Shown here: positions 52,844-61,968 of the stretch, in pieces | Layout: each line of letters opens with the position of its first letter | Position numbering within the stretch: position 1 is the first letter of the stretch | NCBI GenBank assembly: GCA_016704485.1 | Contig: JADJAA010000003.1 | Location: forward strand, 1 to 64,000 | DNA from: Flavobacteriales bacterium | Lineage (GTDB): Bacteria > Bacteroidota > Bacteroidia > Flavobacteriales_F > PHOS-HE28 | Direction: 5' to 3' | Length of the DNA: 64,000 bases | Notes under the pieces: generated by a model | What the model saw: only the letters and a program-made list of their open reading frames with translations | Told to the model about the DNA's origin: nothing | Database searches by the model: none | Program-made: the position numbers and the translations under genes

Positions 52844-54121
52844 ATGATCACACGAATGGACGTACTGCTCGGAGCTCAATGGGGCGACGAAGGAAAAGGT
52901 AAAGTGGTTGATGTGATCGCACCGGATTATGATGTGATCGCTCGCTTTCAAGGTGGACCCAATGCTGGTCACACACTGATCTTCGAGGGTCGCAAACATG
53001 TATTACACACCATTCCCAGCGGTGTTTTCCGTAAGGGGACGATGAACCTGGTAGGCAACGGTGTTGTGATCGATCCCGTGATATTCTTGAAAGAAGTAAA
53101 GGCGCTTGAGGCGATCGGCGTTGATGTGCGCAAGTCTTTGTTGATCTCGCGCCGTGCGCATCTGATCCTCCCAACGCATCGCGCATTGGATGCAGCGAGT
53201 GAAGCTGAAAAAGGTTCCGGCAAGATCGGCAGCACGCTCAAGGGGATCGGGCCGACATACATGGATAAGACCGGACGCAATGGCCTCCGCGTTGGAGATC
53301 TGGAGCGCAAGGACTTCAAAGAACGCTACACCTTGCTTGTCCGAAAACATGAACGGTTGCTCGGCATGTACGGTCAAGGAACGGAACTTGATCCAGCTGC
53401 GGAAGCGGAATGGATGGATTCCATAGAGACCCTGCGCAGTATGACCTTCGTTGATAGCGAGCACTATATTGATGAAGCCATGCGAAATGGCAAACGCGTC
53501 CTTGCGGAAGGTGCACAAGGAACTCTGTTGGACATTGATTTTGGTACCTATCCGTTCGTAACCAGTAGCAATACGATCAGTGCTGGCGCTAGCATAGGAC
53601 TTGGCGTTGCTCCGAATCGAATTGGGAAGATCGTAGGGATCTTCAAAGCCTATTGTACGCGCGTTGGCAGTGGGCCTTTCCCAACGGAACTCGAAGATGC
53701 CACGGGTGAACACATCAGAAAAGCGGGCTTTGAATTCGGCAGCACTACTGGTCGTCCTCGCCGTTGTGGATGGTTGGATCTACCCGCTTTGAATTATGCT
53801 GTAATGATCAATGGCGTTACGGAACTCGCGATGATGAAATCCGATGTTCTCTGCGGAATGGATAAGGTACTTGTTTGCACTGGTTACAAAGTGAATGGAG
53901 CGATCACGCGACGTTTGCCCTACGACCTCACTTCAGGTGTGGAACCCGTTTATGAAGAAGTTGGCGGCTGGCCCAAAAGCACCGCATCCGATCCGATCCC
54001 GGCCGAACTTGAACGATACATTAGTATAATTGAAGAAACCGTTGGTGTTCCTGTCAATCTGGTTTCCTTGGGTCCCGACCGCGCAGAAACGATCATGCGT
54101 AACTCGATGATCGCACATTGA
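52844..54121 (+). CDS. purA: Adenylosuccinate synthetase
   Basis: GTP-dependent synthesis of adenylosuccinate from IMP and aspartate. 425 residues with the diagnostic P-loop-like GAQWGDEGKGKVVD at the N-terminus, NAGHT, LEGAQGTLLDIDFGTYPFVTSSNT-type segment, and VGSGPFPTE, GFEFGSTTGRPRRCGWLD. Start at 52844, 6 bases after the STAS stop. The PurA active site residues Asp (GDEG) and His (GHT) are present. No unusual feature. Confidence 0.96.
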   Translation: MITRMDVLLGAQWGDEGKGKVVDVIAPDYDVIARFQGGPNAGHTLIFEGRKHVLHTIPSGVFRKGTMNLVGNGVVIDPVIFLKEVKALEAIGVDVRKSLLISRRAHLILPTHRALDAASEAEKGSGKIGSTLKGIGPTYMDKTGRNGLRVGDLERKDFKERYTLLVRKHERLLGMYGQGTELDPAAEAEWMDSIETLRSMTFVDSEHYIDEAMRNGKRVLAEGAQGTLLDIDFGTYPFVTSSNTISAGASIGLGVAPNRIGKIVGIFKAYCTRVGSGPFPTELEDATGEHIRKAGFEFGSTTGRPRRCGWLDLPALNYAVMINGVTELAMMKSDVLCGMDKVLVCTGYKVNGAITRRLPYDLTSGVEPVYEEVGGWPKSTASDPIPAELERYISIIEETVGVPVNLVSLGPDRAETIMRNSMIAH

Positions 54122-54129
54122 CCAACCAT

Positions 54130-55527
54130 ATGGGTTCGCGAAAAAGTTCATCGCGGAAGAACCCGACGGATCCGGGGCCTCTGGTCCCTTTGGATCTACG
54201 CACTACGCTATTTGAATTGATCGGTGATGAGTTTCCTGCCTTTGAAAAGGCCATGGGACAGGATCCACCAACCAGCATTCGGCTCAACGCAATGAAACCC
54301 TTTGCTCTTGAAGCTGGATCCATTCCGTGGTGCAACACTGGTCGGTATTTGGACACACGTCCCGCATTCACCTTCGACCCATTGTTTCATACCGGCGCGT
54401 ATTACGTTCAAGAAGCTTCATCCATGTTTTTGGAACAGGCCGTGCGGGCATCGGGTTTGCTGGATATCGATGTATTGGCATTGGACCTTTGCGCTGCTCC
54501 AGGTGGAAAAACCACACACCTGCGAAGTTTATTGTCACCCGGTTCATTGCTGGTCGCTAACGAAACTGACGATCATCGCAGATCAGCTTTGAAGGAGAAT
54601 ATTTGGAAATGGGGAGCCAAGAACGTAGTAATCAGCGGAAGCGATCCACGGGACCTGGTCAGAACCCCGAATGCCTTCGAACTGATCCTCGTGGATGCGC
54701 CCTGTTCCGGTGAAGGCATGTTCCGAAAGGACAGATTTGCACGTTCCCAGTGGAATCCTGGATTGGTGGACCGCTGCACCGTAGTCCAACAAAGCATACT
54801 CGCACAAGCTTGGCGATCATTGGCACCTGGTGGCTCGCTGATCTACAGCACCTGTACTTGGGAGCCGCAAGAGAACGAAGCACAGATCCGAACGCTGATC
54901 GATAAAGGCGCCGAATGCATGGATATTCCACTGGACCAAGGTTGGGGGATCGAGCGTAGTTCCTTATTTGGAACGATCGGCTACCGGTTCTATCCGCACT
55001 GTACGAATGGCGAAGGGTTCTTCCTGAGCATGGTCCGAAAACCAGGAGAACTGGTATTGCGGGAAGAGGGAAGTAGGCAAAATGATCACGAAGAAGTACG
55101 CAATTGGTTGATCGACCCTACAGAGCAATGCTTCACGGAGCAAGAAAATATTCTCTATGGCATTGATGCGAAGTGGCGGAATGTCACCATTGATCTTCAG
55201 ACGGCCGTGAGAAAACTCTTGCCGGGCATTCCGGTGGCCCAGCTTAAAGGAAATGCTTGGCAACCACATCCAGCTTTGGCACTGAGTGTTCTATTGTCCC
55301 CTAAGGCATTTCAAGCCATGGACCTGGAGCGCGATGCGGCCATACGCTATCTACGTGGTGAAGCGCTATCCGCTCAGGGCGCAAGCGACGTTGGTCTTGT
55401 TTCATTTCAAGGCCTCCGAATGGGCTGGGTCCAGGGTGCTGGGAATAGATGGAACAATCGTTGGCCAACAACTTGGCGCATACGTACACAACAACCAAAG
55501 GCCCCTCCCGTATCTTGGGCCTCGTAG
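54130..55527 (+). CDS. RsmF/RsmB-like rRNA (cytosine-5) methyltransferase
   Basis: 465 residues. NOL1/NOP2/Sun family: LDLCAAPGGKTTHLRSL (SAM binding), LILVDAPCSGEGMFRKD (motif IV with catalytic-cycle Cys), and YSTCTWEPQENE (motif VI Cys). The C-terminal part (LGWVQ-type: MGWVQGAGNRWNNRWPTTWRIR) is the PUA-like domain typical of RsmF/YebU-type proteins. The chosen start is the ATG at 54130; a TTG at 54118 overlaps the purA stop. It methylates 16S rRNA by homology. Confidence 0.87.
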   Translation: MGSRKSSSRKNPTDPGPLVPLDLRTTLFELIGDEFPAFEKAMGQDPPTSIRLNAMKPFALEAGSIPWCNTGRYLDTRPAFTFDPLFHTGAYYVQEASSMFLEQAVRASGLLDIDVLALDLCAAPGGKTTHLRSLLSPGSLLVANETDDHRRSALKENIWKWGAKNVVISGSDPRDLVRTPNAFELILVDAPCSGEGMFRKDRFARSQWNPGLVDRCTVVQQSILAQAWRSLAPGGSLIYSTCTWEPQENEAQIRTLIDKGAECMDIPLDQGWGIERSSLFGTIGYRFYPHCTNGEGFFLSMVRKPGELVLREEGSRQNDHEEVRNWLIDPTEQCFTEQENILYGIDAKWRNVTIDLQTAVRKLLPGIPVAQLKGNAWQPHPALALSVLLSPKAFQAMDLERDAAIRYLRGEALSAQGASDVGLVSFQGLRMGWVQGAGNRWNNRWPTTWRIRTQQPKAPPVSWAS

Positions 55528-55590
55528 CCGTGATCGAACCATGAACCTAGTTCAAGTGTATAGCATAGCGGAGCGATCAAAGGCTCCGTT

Positions 55591-56325
55591 ATGATCGATA
55601 GTTTCCTCGATTGGTTCGAAGAACATAAAGTGGGAGTGATCGGCACGCTCACGGTGCATTCTCTATTTCTGTTCGTTTTCACATTGATGTCCATCCCCCT
55701 TGAAAAAGTGGATGAACAAATGGTGGAAATGAACATGGAGGTGCTTACGCCTGAAGAAATGAAGGCCCTTGATGAACAGACCGACCAGCAAGTGAACGGC
55801 CCCGTGACCAAAGTGTCGAACCTTACGAGCAACATTACCGCGACGCAGACCTTTCGGACATTCACAACCCCAAGAATGTCAGAAGCTGTGGAGAGCGAGC
55901 TAAAGGATCTTGAGACTGCTGAGTTCCAAAGATTGGCTCAAGAGCGAAGAGATCGAGGCGAAGAAGTTGAGATGCCTACGCTGGATCCAAGTAAATTCAA
56001 TAAGGACCTTTACCGGGAAAAAGCCGCTGAACCGGTGAAGGTCGAAGGTGCTACAACTGTTTGGCACGATCTTCAGGATCGTGTGCGTGAAAATGATGTA
56101 CCGGGTTACTTGTGCAAAACGCAAGGCCGCGTGGCAATTGCAGTGTCATTGGGCACGGATGGCACGATCAAGAAAGCAGAGTTCGACGCTTCCCGGAGTG
56201 CGAATGCCGATGAATGTATGATCGAACATGCGCTCAACAGTTCACGACGTGCACGATTCAATAGCAAGGCTTCTGCTCCCGACCCGCAAAAAGGCACGAT
56301 CTACTTCCTTTTCTTGGCCCAATAG
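55591..56325 (+). CDS. TonB-like energy transducer
   Basis: 244 residues. One N-terminal membrane helix (GVIGTLTVHSLFLFVFTLMSI), a charged periplasmic linker (KDLETAEFQRLAQERRDRGEEVEMP), and a C-terminal TonB-type domain (GYLCKTQGRVAIAVSLGTDGTIKKAEFDASRS ... ALNSSRRARF). Such proteins transmit proton-motive force to outer membrane receptors, although many Bacteroidota copies are atypical. It follows the RsmF gene by 63 bases. No TonB-dependent receptor is in the window. Confidence 0.82.
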   Translation: MIDSFLDWFEEHKVGVIGTLTVHSLFLFVFTLMSIPLEKVDEQMVEMNMEVLTPEEMKALDEQTDQQVNGPVTKVSNLTSNITATQTFRTFTTPRMSEAVESELKDLETAEFQRLAQERRDRGEEVEMPTLDPSKFNKDLYREKAAEPVKVEGATTVWHDLQDRVRENDVPGYLCKTQGRVAIAVSLGTDGTIKKAEFDASRSANADECMIEHALNSSRRARFNSKASAPDPQKGTIYFLFLAQ

Positions 56326-56340
56326 TGACTAATTGTCACT
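56324..56340. repeat. Short inverted repeat after the TonB-like gene
   Basis: AGTGAC-TAATT-GTCACT, perfect 6-base arms directly at the stop codon of the TonB-like gene and 107 bases before hsp20. Could be a weak terminator or an operator for the heat-shock gene. It is not a CIRCE element. Confidence 0.4.
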
Positions 56341-56446
56341 GGTAGCAAGCGTTTACAGACGTTTTGACGTGTAGATATCGTTGGCATTTCCTTTGTCGAG
56401 ACCGCACTGTACACAACGTGCAAACAACCAAAAAAACAAAAAAACA

Positions 56447-56890
56447 ATGACGATCACAAAATTCAAGAGTAGGCCAACGTTCGTCTCACCATTCAATGAC
56501 CTGATGAGCGGACTTTTAAGCAACGATATTGGAAATTTCGTTGGCCGCGACGACATTCAACGCACAACCAATGCTGTCAACATTACCGAGGGCGAAGGCG
56601 CATTCGAGCTACAGCTATTGACCCCTGGGTTTTCCAAGGAGGACATTAAGTTGAGCATTGAGAACGATATGCTAACGATCAGTGCTGAAAAGAAGAGCAC
56701 TGACTTGAAAGAGAACGAACGCTTTACACGTCGGGAATTCAATTTCAACGCTTTCACACGGAGTTTCACACTACCTGAAACGGTGAACGCAGAAGGAATA
56801 AAAGCAGAATTGGTGAATGGCGTGCTTCATTTGGAACTGCCCAAGACCGAAAAAGCAAAACCGCGTACACGAGAGATCAGCATTTCTTGA
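56447..56890 (+). CDS. Hsp20/alpha-crystallin small heat-shock protein
   Basis: 147 residues from the ATG at 56447 (residues before this in the frame are not family-like). The ACD has TEGEGAFELQLLTPGFSKEDIKLSIENDMLTISAEKK and ends LVNGVLHLELPKTEKAKPR. ATP-independent holdase preventing aggregation. Ahead of it there is an A-rich leader (AAAAAACAAAAAAACA) that may help translation in the absence of Shine-Dalgarno. A strong hairpin follows. Confidence 0.93.
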   Translation: MTITKFKSRPTFVSPFNDLMSGLLSNDIGNFVGRDDIQRTTNAVNITEGEGAFELQLLTPGFSKEDIKLSIENDMLTISAEKKSTDLKENERFTRREFNFNAFTRSFTLPETVNAEGIKAELVNGVLHLELPKTEKAKPRTREISIS

Positions 56891-56911
56891 TCTTCGGTTC
56901 CAGCTTCAAAA

Positions 56912-56939
56912 AGAACGGCCACACCTAGTTGGCCGTTCT
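56912..56939 (+). terminator. Intrinsic terminator-like hairpin
   Basis: AGAACGGCCA (56912-56921) and TGGCCGTTCT (56930-56939) form a 10-base perfect stem with an 8-base loop just after hsp20. The tail is not a long T run. Confidence 0.75.
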
Positions 56940-56973
56940 GCATTTCGTATCTTTCGTTCTATAACCCTTGAAA

Positions 56974-57489
56974 ATGTTACGCCATATTACCCCGATACTG
57001 CTACTCACCCTACCTTTTTTCTGCTGCGCACAGGAAACCGATGCACCGACCATCGTGAAGAGCGAGGGTATCGAAATGCAGGCGATCACCCCTGATCCGA
57101 CTCCGGATATGGCTATAGCCCCACCATCTGCGGCAGGTGATTTCGATACGCCTCCATCCCATCCGGATTGCGCAAAAGCCGAAGGCCAAGCCTGTCTGGA
57201 TCGCACATCAGCTCTGGTCTTGATCAAGATAAAGGAGTCGATGGGTGCTCCTTCACAGGATCTGGCAATACACGGGAACGATGTTGTTTCCATTTCCTTC
57301 GGGATCAACCAATTCGGTGATATGAAGGATATTCGCGTCCAAGAGCTTGTGGGTGATAAAGAACTCTACCAAAAGATCATGGTTGCCCTCTATGACCTAC
57401 CGAAGTTCACTCCGGCGATGAAGGACGAGTCGGCAGTGGGTGCAACAATGCACATCAATTACAGGTACGCCGACCTGTTCGCAAAATAA
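56974..57489 (+). CDS. Secreted protein with TonB-like C-terminal domain
   Basis: 171 residues from the ATG at 56974. Signal peptide or lipoprotein-type N-terminus (MLRHITPILLLTLPFFCCAQ; Cys at the cleavage zone). The C-terminal region ISFGINQFGDMKDIRVQELVGDKELYQKIMVALYDLPKFTPA has the pattern of TonB/energy-transducer C-terminal domains (IxFxIxxxGxxxxIxVxxxxG). No membrane helix beyond the signal, so it is periplasmic or outer-membrane attached. Role unknown. Confidence 0.78.
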   Translation: MLRHITPILLLTLPFFCCAQETDAPTIVKSEGIEMQAITPDPTPDMAIAPPSAAGDFDTPPSHPDCAKAEGQACLDRTSALVLIKIKESMGAPSQDLAIHGNDVVSISFGINQFGDMKDIRVQELVGDKELYQKIMVALYDLPKFTPAMKDESAVGATMHINYRYADLFAK

Positions 57490-57516
57490 GTGTGAGACAG
57501 GTACACACCACGTGTA

Positions 57517-58209
57517 CTAATTGAAGTAGCGGCTATTCCACGCGTGAGAACTGAATTGACCGAAGAAGGCCAACCAGCCGAACACCGTGAAACTGACCAA
57601 CACCGTGCTTGTCCAGAAGAACAGGAACAAACGGGGAACTCCCCATGCTGCTAATGCCTCGCTAGAGAATGCCAATGTTATCAGCGCTGCTGCAACCAAT
57701 ACGGTAACCCCCAAATGGACCGGCGTCCTGAATGACCAACCACGCAATTCACGGGTCCAGGATAGATCCTTTCCCCATTTATGGATGAGATAAAAGTTGT
57801 CATTACCGATCGGAACGAATAACAGCGGATCCACCTCGCTATCGCATAGCTTGAACCGCTCAGCGGGTGCCATGATCTTAAAGCTCATCAGCGGGTTACT
57901 CGTGTTCCGCTCCAATTCACGTATGCCAAGTATGGCTTGCGATGGAATTTCGCCTTTAAAAAGACCCGAATCCAAGAACCGCAACCGGTATTTCACGCAA
58001 AGAGCCTTGATCGTGGATAGGTGAAAAACACGGTCCGGATCCGGTTCTCCTATCGTTACGATCCGTTCCTTCCTGCTACTAAGCACCAAGGCGCGAAGGA
58101 TATCATCGCGTTTTTGTTCCTCGGCCAAAAGATCATGGACCTGGTCCATGAATTCAACTTGCCCCCTTAAGATGCGCTGTAGTCGTTCTTGTTCTGTAGA
58201 TAGATCCAT
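57517..58209 (-). CDS. Membrane protein of unknown function
   Basis: 230 residues. The N-terminal two thirds are soluble and charged (LQRILRGQVEFMDQVHDLLAEEQKRDDILRAL), and the last 80 contain two to three hydrophobic helices (TPVHLGVTVLVAAALITLAFSSEALAAWG, LFLFFWTSTVLVSFTVFGWLAFFGQF). I do not recognise a family. Genes of this shape are seen in Bacteroidota next to stress genes. It points away from hsp20 and is followed by no tight neighbour. Confidence 0.7.
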   Translation of the reverse strand: MDLSTEQERLQRILRGQVEFMDQVHDLLAEEQKRDDILRALVLSSRKERIVTIGEPDPDRVFHLSTIKALCVKYRLRFLDSGLFKGEIPSQAILGIRELERNTSNPLMSFKIMAPAERFKLCDSEVDPLLFVPIGNDNFYLIHKWGKDLSWTRELRGWSFRTPVHLGVTVLVAAALITLAFSSEALAAWGVPRLFLFFWTSTVLVSFTVFGWLAFFGQFSSHAWNSRYFN

Positions 58210-58270
58210 TGGTCGTGCTCTAGAACGTGATCGAGAACCAGATCAGTATTTCATGTTTCCGGCCATACCA

Positions 58271-58618
58271 TTATTCAGTTTCCTCACCTTGAGATAACTC
58301 ACGTATATGATCGGGTGCATCGACAGCTACGGACGAGTACACCAGATTGTTCGGATTAAGCAATTTACAAACAGCATTCACCTCAATAGGAGCGCTATAC
58401 GTCCCTTTCTCCACGACCACGTTCCATACGCCATCGAACGGGATAACGAACCGCACAGGAGACTCTTCAAAGCGCCCACCGTAATACGTATTCGTCTTGC
58501 CCATGCGATACGCCTTCAGAGAAGTCCCGCTCATGAACTTTACGCTCGTGGCCACATCGATCTCAACCTCGATGATCTCTTTCCTTTTTGCTTCAAAACT
58601 TTGGTGCAGAAATTTCAT
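58271..58618 (-). CDS. DUF1883 domain protein
   Basis: 115 residues. MKFLHQSFEAKRKEIIEVEIDVATSVKFMSG and the segment YYGGRFEESPVRFVIPFDGVWNVVVEKG match DUF1883, a small beta-rich domain also found fused to TIR domains in some bacteria. No TIR domain is present here. Molecular role is unknown. It lies 61 bases upstream of the previous membrane protein on the same strand. Confidence 0.8.
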   Translation of the reverse strand: MKFLHQSFEAKRKEIIEVEIDVATSVKFMSGTSLKAYRMGKTNTYYGGRFEESPVRFVIPFDGVWNVVVEKGTYSAPIEVNAVCKLLNPNNLVYSSVAVDAPDHIRELSQGEETE

Positions 58619-58769
58619 TGATGCTGGTTTGTTTTGTGTAAAGTTACTATGATCCCAGAAAAAACAATAGTTATTCTACTACGACCCAGATCCGCTTTGG
58701 TATCATCCGCCGTACGATAAAGGCTATCCAATTGAATGTGTCTCCGTTACGTACCAAGCCAAGAGTACC

Positions 58770-59570
58770 TCAAAGCTTAACGCTTAATACCGGGAATGTT
58801 GTGTGATTCACTATATCCTCGGTCAATGACCCGTTCACTACTTGAAAGAAGCCAGTACGACCGTGGGTCGCCATCGCGATCATATCCGCATCTATTCCCC
58901 TCGTAAAATTCAGAATACCCTCCTCAATACTGAGGTCATTGTAAATAGTGGCTGTGAACTTTGATAGCGAATGCCGTTGAAGAAAACCGTCGATCGCCCG
59001 ATTACTGTCCTCGCTCCGTTCGAATGACCGCGGGGTGTTCACCTTCAATAGATGCACATTCGGATCGAAAATGTCCAAGAATGGACGGAACGCATCGAAC
59101 TTCTCAATATCACTGGATGTGAAATTCGAGGCATAAACAACATCCCGAATGTTAAGATCCTCTATCGGGTTCTTTGTAACAAGCACGGGCATTGGAGCAG
59201 ACCGCACTATCTTCTGGGTATTGCTCCCAACCAAGTTCTTAACGCCCTTGGCACCATGCGTACCCATGACGATCAGGTCTGCTGATGCTAAGCGTTCATT
59301 CTTGAACATATCCGTAAGGCCTACTTGACGTAACATGAATTTCTTCAATTCAATACCCTCAAGAAATGGCAATTTCCGAACCAGCTCCAGCCTCTCCTCG
59401 ATCTCTTCTCGGACACGTTGGTTCTCCGTATGGAAATCCGTCATCTGTTCATAGAGATGAACGACATCGATCACCGCATTCGTGCGCTGGGCTATGAATG
59501 ATGCAACACGCAAAGCATCCGTCGCACAATCGGAAAAATCATAGGGGACTAATATGGTCTTAATGCTCAT
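58770..59570 (-). CDS. Universal stress protein (two Usp domains)
   Basis: 266 residues. The first Usp domain begins TILVPYDFSDCATDAL and has LIVMGTHGAKGVKNLVGSNTQKIVRSAPMPVLV (GxxG-type ATP-binding loop). The second (VVYASNFTSSDIEKFDAF ... DMIAMATHGRTGF) repeats the pattern with a partial loop. Tandem Usp proteins bind ATP and act in stress and dormancy. Monocistronic with a divergent SiaC gene 118 bases away. Confidence 0.9.
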   Translation of the reverse strand: MSIKTILVPYDFSDCATDALRVASFIAQRTNAVIDVVHLYEQMTDFHTENQRVREEIEERLELVRKLPFLEGIELKKFMLRQVGLTDMFKNERLASADLIVMGTHGAKGVKNLVGSNTQKIVRSAPMPVLVTKNPIEDLNIRDVVYASNFTSSDIEKFDAFRPFLDIFDPNVHLLKVNTPRSFERSEDSNRAIDGFLQRHSLSKFTATIYNDLSIEEGILNFTRGIDADMIAMATHGRTGFFQVVNGSLTEDIVNHTTFPVLSVKL

Positions 59571-59688
59571 TGATAAGTTGTATTTCAGTTACAAACAATG
59601 CTGAAAGATAAGTGATGTGGAAACTTAATCCCCACCTCCCTCGAATAAATTGACCATCTGCTCTATTTTCGCCATGTTCATCCGTACC

Positions 59689-60081
59689 ATGGAACCTTTT
59701 GAAATAGCCCCCACCAGTAGAACACCGCACGTTGTTTTCCATCGTGGTAACGGCAATATGTCAATAACAGGTTGCTCGATCCCGGAGAATGCGGATAAAT
59801 TCTATGCGCCGATCCATGACGTCATTGAAAAATATATTTCAGCACCTGCCGCAAAAACGACGATGCGTGTGGAGTTATCCTATTTCAACTCCAGCTCTGC
59901 AAAATTCCTGCTGGAGATCATGAAGAAATTCGACGATCTCCATGACTCTAGGTTATCAGAAGTTCTTTTGGAATGGTGCTATATAAAAGGTGATCTGGAT
60001 CAACAGGAAGCAGGTGAGGACTTCAAGGAACTTCTGGATTTCCGTACTGAATTGATCGAACTACCGGACCCGGACGAGTAG
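59689..60081 (+). CDS. SiaC-family (DUF1987) regulatory phosphoprotein
   Basis: 130 residues. TPHVVFHRGNGNMSITGCSIPENADKFYAPIHD and VELSYFNSSSAKFLLEIMKKFDDLHD are the DUF1987/SiaC pattern; in SiaC a Thr/Ser in the YFNTSSAK loop is phosphorylated by SiaB and dephosphorylated by SiaA, which controls a diguanylate cyclase and biofilm. Here the loop is YFNSSSAK, so a Ser replaces the Thr. No siaA or siaB is adjacent. The ATG at 59689 is used rather than the upstream in-frame start at 59650. Sits 3 bases from the convergent gene at 60085. Confidence 0.85.
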   Translation: MEPFEIAPTSRTPHVVFHRGNGNMSITGCSIPENADKFYAPIHDVIEKYISAPAAKTTMRVELSYFNSSSAKFLLEIMKKFDDLHDSRLSEVLLEWCYIKGDLDQQEAGEDFKELLDFRTELIELPDPDE

Positions 60082-60084
60082 CAT

Positions 60085-60882
60085 TCAATCCCCGAATGCT
60101 TCAGCCCAAGCGCGTTCTGATACGGGAACGCTATCCTTGAAGTACGTTATCTCACCCCACGGGTGCACCACCCTGCGATAAACGCACTGCTTGCCAGCTT
60201 TGGTAACCTCACGCTCACAGACCAACGCCCTTCCTTCCTTACTATACCGTTCAACAACGCCATCGGGCATCGGCTCCTTGGCCTTTGTACTGGACGGTGA
60301 GGTAACCTTCTCCTCCGTAGGAACATTTGAGCGAACTTGCTGATCCGGGATACTGGTCGGCACCTTTACGGTGGAGATCGCCGTATCCATAGCCGGGGTC
60401 GGCTTGGTTGGCGGTACCTCTGGAATTTCAATCGTACTTGGGGGTACTTTCGTTACAATGACAGGTTCAGCGGGTGGCTTCAGTTTCTCGAACGTAATTC
60501 CGTTTTCGGGTCTTGTCGGTTCAAGTTGCTGTTCTGTTCGTAGTTGGATCAATGCATTCAGATCCTGGATCTTCACCTTCGGGAATACGTTATACGGGCG
60601 CATGCTCCGTGCGATCTGATACTGGTCCAGTGACTCTTCGAATCGTTTTTCGCGAAATAGGGCTTCCGCTGTATTCATAACAGCCTGATAGGCAACATCG
60701 TTCTCCGCTTCACTTTGTTCCTTTTTTGCGATCCTGTTCCTTTCTTTGGCACTTAGGTCCGCGAATTCCTTGGTAAGACTAGTGTCAGACTGACCGTATG
60801 AACTACTGATTATCAGCGCGGATGCGAAAATCAACGTGAACCGTTGAACGTATTGCAGATATTTTAAAGTATAGCGTTTCAC
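60085..60882 (-). CDS. Secreted protein with proline-rich linker, unknown function
   Basis: 265 residues. A signal peptide (YVQRFTLIFASALIISSSYGQ), then a helical stretch with TPR-like content (MNTAEALFREKRFEESLDQYQIARSMRP), then about 100 residues of proline-rich, disordered-looking sequence (EPVIVTKVPPSTIEIPEVPPTKP) and a C-terminal domain with two Cys (CEREVTKAGKQCVYRRVVHPWGEITYFKD). Not recognised as a family. Surface or periplasmic location is likely. The Tyr and Trp rich C-terminus may be a small binding domain. Confidence 0.7.
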   Translation of the reverse strand: MKRYTLKYLQYVQRFTLIFASALIISSSYGQSDTSLTKEFADLSAKERNRIAKKEQSEAENDVAYQAVMNTAEALFREKRFEESLDQYQIARSMRPYNVFPKVKIQDLNALIQLRTEQQLEPTRPENGITFEKLKPPAEPVIVTKVPPSTIEIPEVPPTKPTPAMDTAISTVKVPTSIPDQQVRSNVPTEEKVTSPSSTKAKEPMPDGVVERYSKEGRALVCEREVTKAGKQCVYRRVVHPWGEITYFKDSVPVSERAWAEAFGD

Positions 60883-61108
60883 TGGTCTTTATTTCAGCCG
60901 CATGGAGGTTCGGCCTTCGTTCCTACGAAATTCGGATAAAAATGGTTTCATAGCAAGTTCTTCACGGTTCATATCACGCAGGCTTTGCTACGATCCGGAT
61001 CTACGCTGTTAATACCTTTAGCCCGAAATTCTCATTAAGAATTCTGATATTTTGGCAAATACAACGCATGAACCGAACGTTGGATGCGTTGATCCATAAA
61101 ATAGCAAC

Positions 61109-61957
61109 ATGAATATGAAAGCCATTCTGTCCCCTGTACTGAGCATCGCTATTCTACTCACGGCTTGCACCGCGGACCCGAAGCAAGACCCTATGATCAA
61201 GCAATTGGAACAGGACGAAGCGCGTGCACGAGCACAGGTAGCGGAAAGGGACTCCACGATCAATGCAATGTTCAGTACGTTCAATAGGATCAACGAGAAT
61301 TTACGTGAGATACAGGTCAAACAAGGTGAATTGGGATCCACCGGAACAGGTGCTGAACAAAGCAGCAACGTGGAGGACCGGATCATGGGTGGTATCCAAA
61401 GTATCGATGATCTTTTGGCCGACAACCAGAAACTGATCACAAAGCTTAGGGCACAATCAAAAGTATCGGCAAATGGTATTTCAGAGCTTGAGCGGACCAT
61501 CGCTGAAATGGAACGTAGCACGAACGAAAAGAATGTGGAAATAGAAGGTTTGAAAGAGGAATTAGCAAGTTCCAATAGTTCCTTGGCCACGCTGATCGCG
61601 ATGTATCGTGATAAGACGCAGCTTTCCGATATGCAACGCAATGATCTTAACACTGCCTATTATGTTATCGGCACATCCAAAGAACTGCGCGCTAATGGCG
61701 TACTGACCAAAGAAGGTGGATTCGCTGGGATCGGCGCAAATACCAAACTGAACATGGAGAATTTGGCAAAGGAGAACTTCAAGCAGATCGATATCCTGGA
61801 AATGCAGGAGATCCCCGTTCTATCCGAGAAATTCAAACTAAGCACTTCCCATCCGGCCGGTAGCTTTAAGATCGAGGAGGGTTCCGGAAAATTGATGATC
61901 ACCGATGCAAATGCATTTTGGAGCGTATCCAAATACTTGGTGATCGTGGTGGAATGA
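61109..61957 (+). CDS. Coiled-coil lipoprotein
   Basis: 282 residues. Lipobox LLTAC at residues 16-20 of the signal peptide. Residues about 30-175 predict coiled coil (QLEQDEARARAQVAERDSTI, SELERTIAEMERSTNEKNVEIEGLKEEL). The conserved C-terminal domain starts LNTAYYVIGTSKELRANGVLTKEGG and ends ANAFWSVSKYLVIVVE, a pattern of a widespread Bacteroidota lipoprotein family (some members are annotated as Cbp1-type collagen-binding adhesins; I cannot verify that here). An outer membrane location is expected. Monocistronic. Confidence 0.82.
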   Translation: MNMKAILSPVLSIAILLTACTADPKQDPMIKQLEQDEARARAQVAERDSTINAMFSTFNRINENLREIQVKQGELGSTGTGAEQSSNVEDRIMGGIQSIDDLLADNQKLITKLRAQSKVSANGISELERTIAEMERSTNEKNVEIEGLKEELASSNSSLATLIAMYRDKTQLSDMQRNDLNTAYYVIGTSKELRANGVLTKEGGFAGIGANTKLNMENLAKENFKQIDILEMQEIPVLSEKFKLSTSHPAGSFKIEEGSGKLMITDANAFWSVSKYLVIVVE

Positions 61958-61968
61958 ACTATTGAAGA

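Noticed and set aside
53003..53713. - strand open frame of 236 codons opposite purA
   Set aside because: Antisense to an intact purA; no recognisable protein features.
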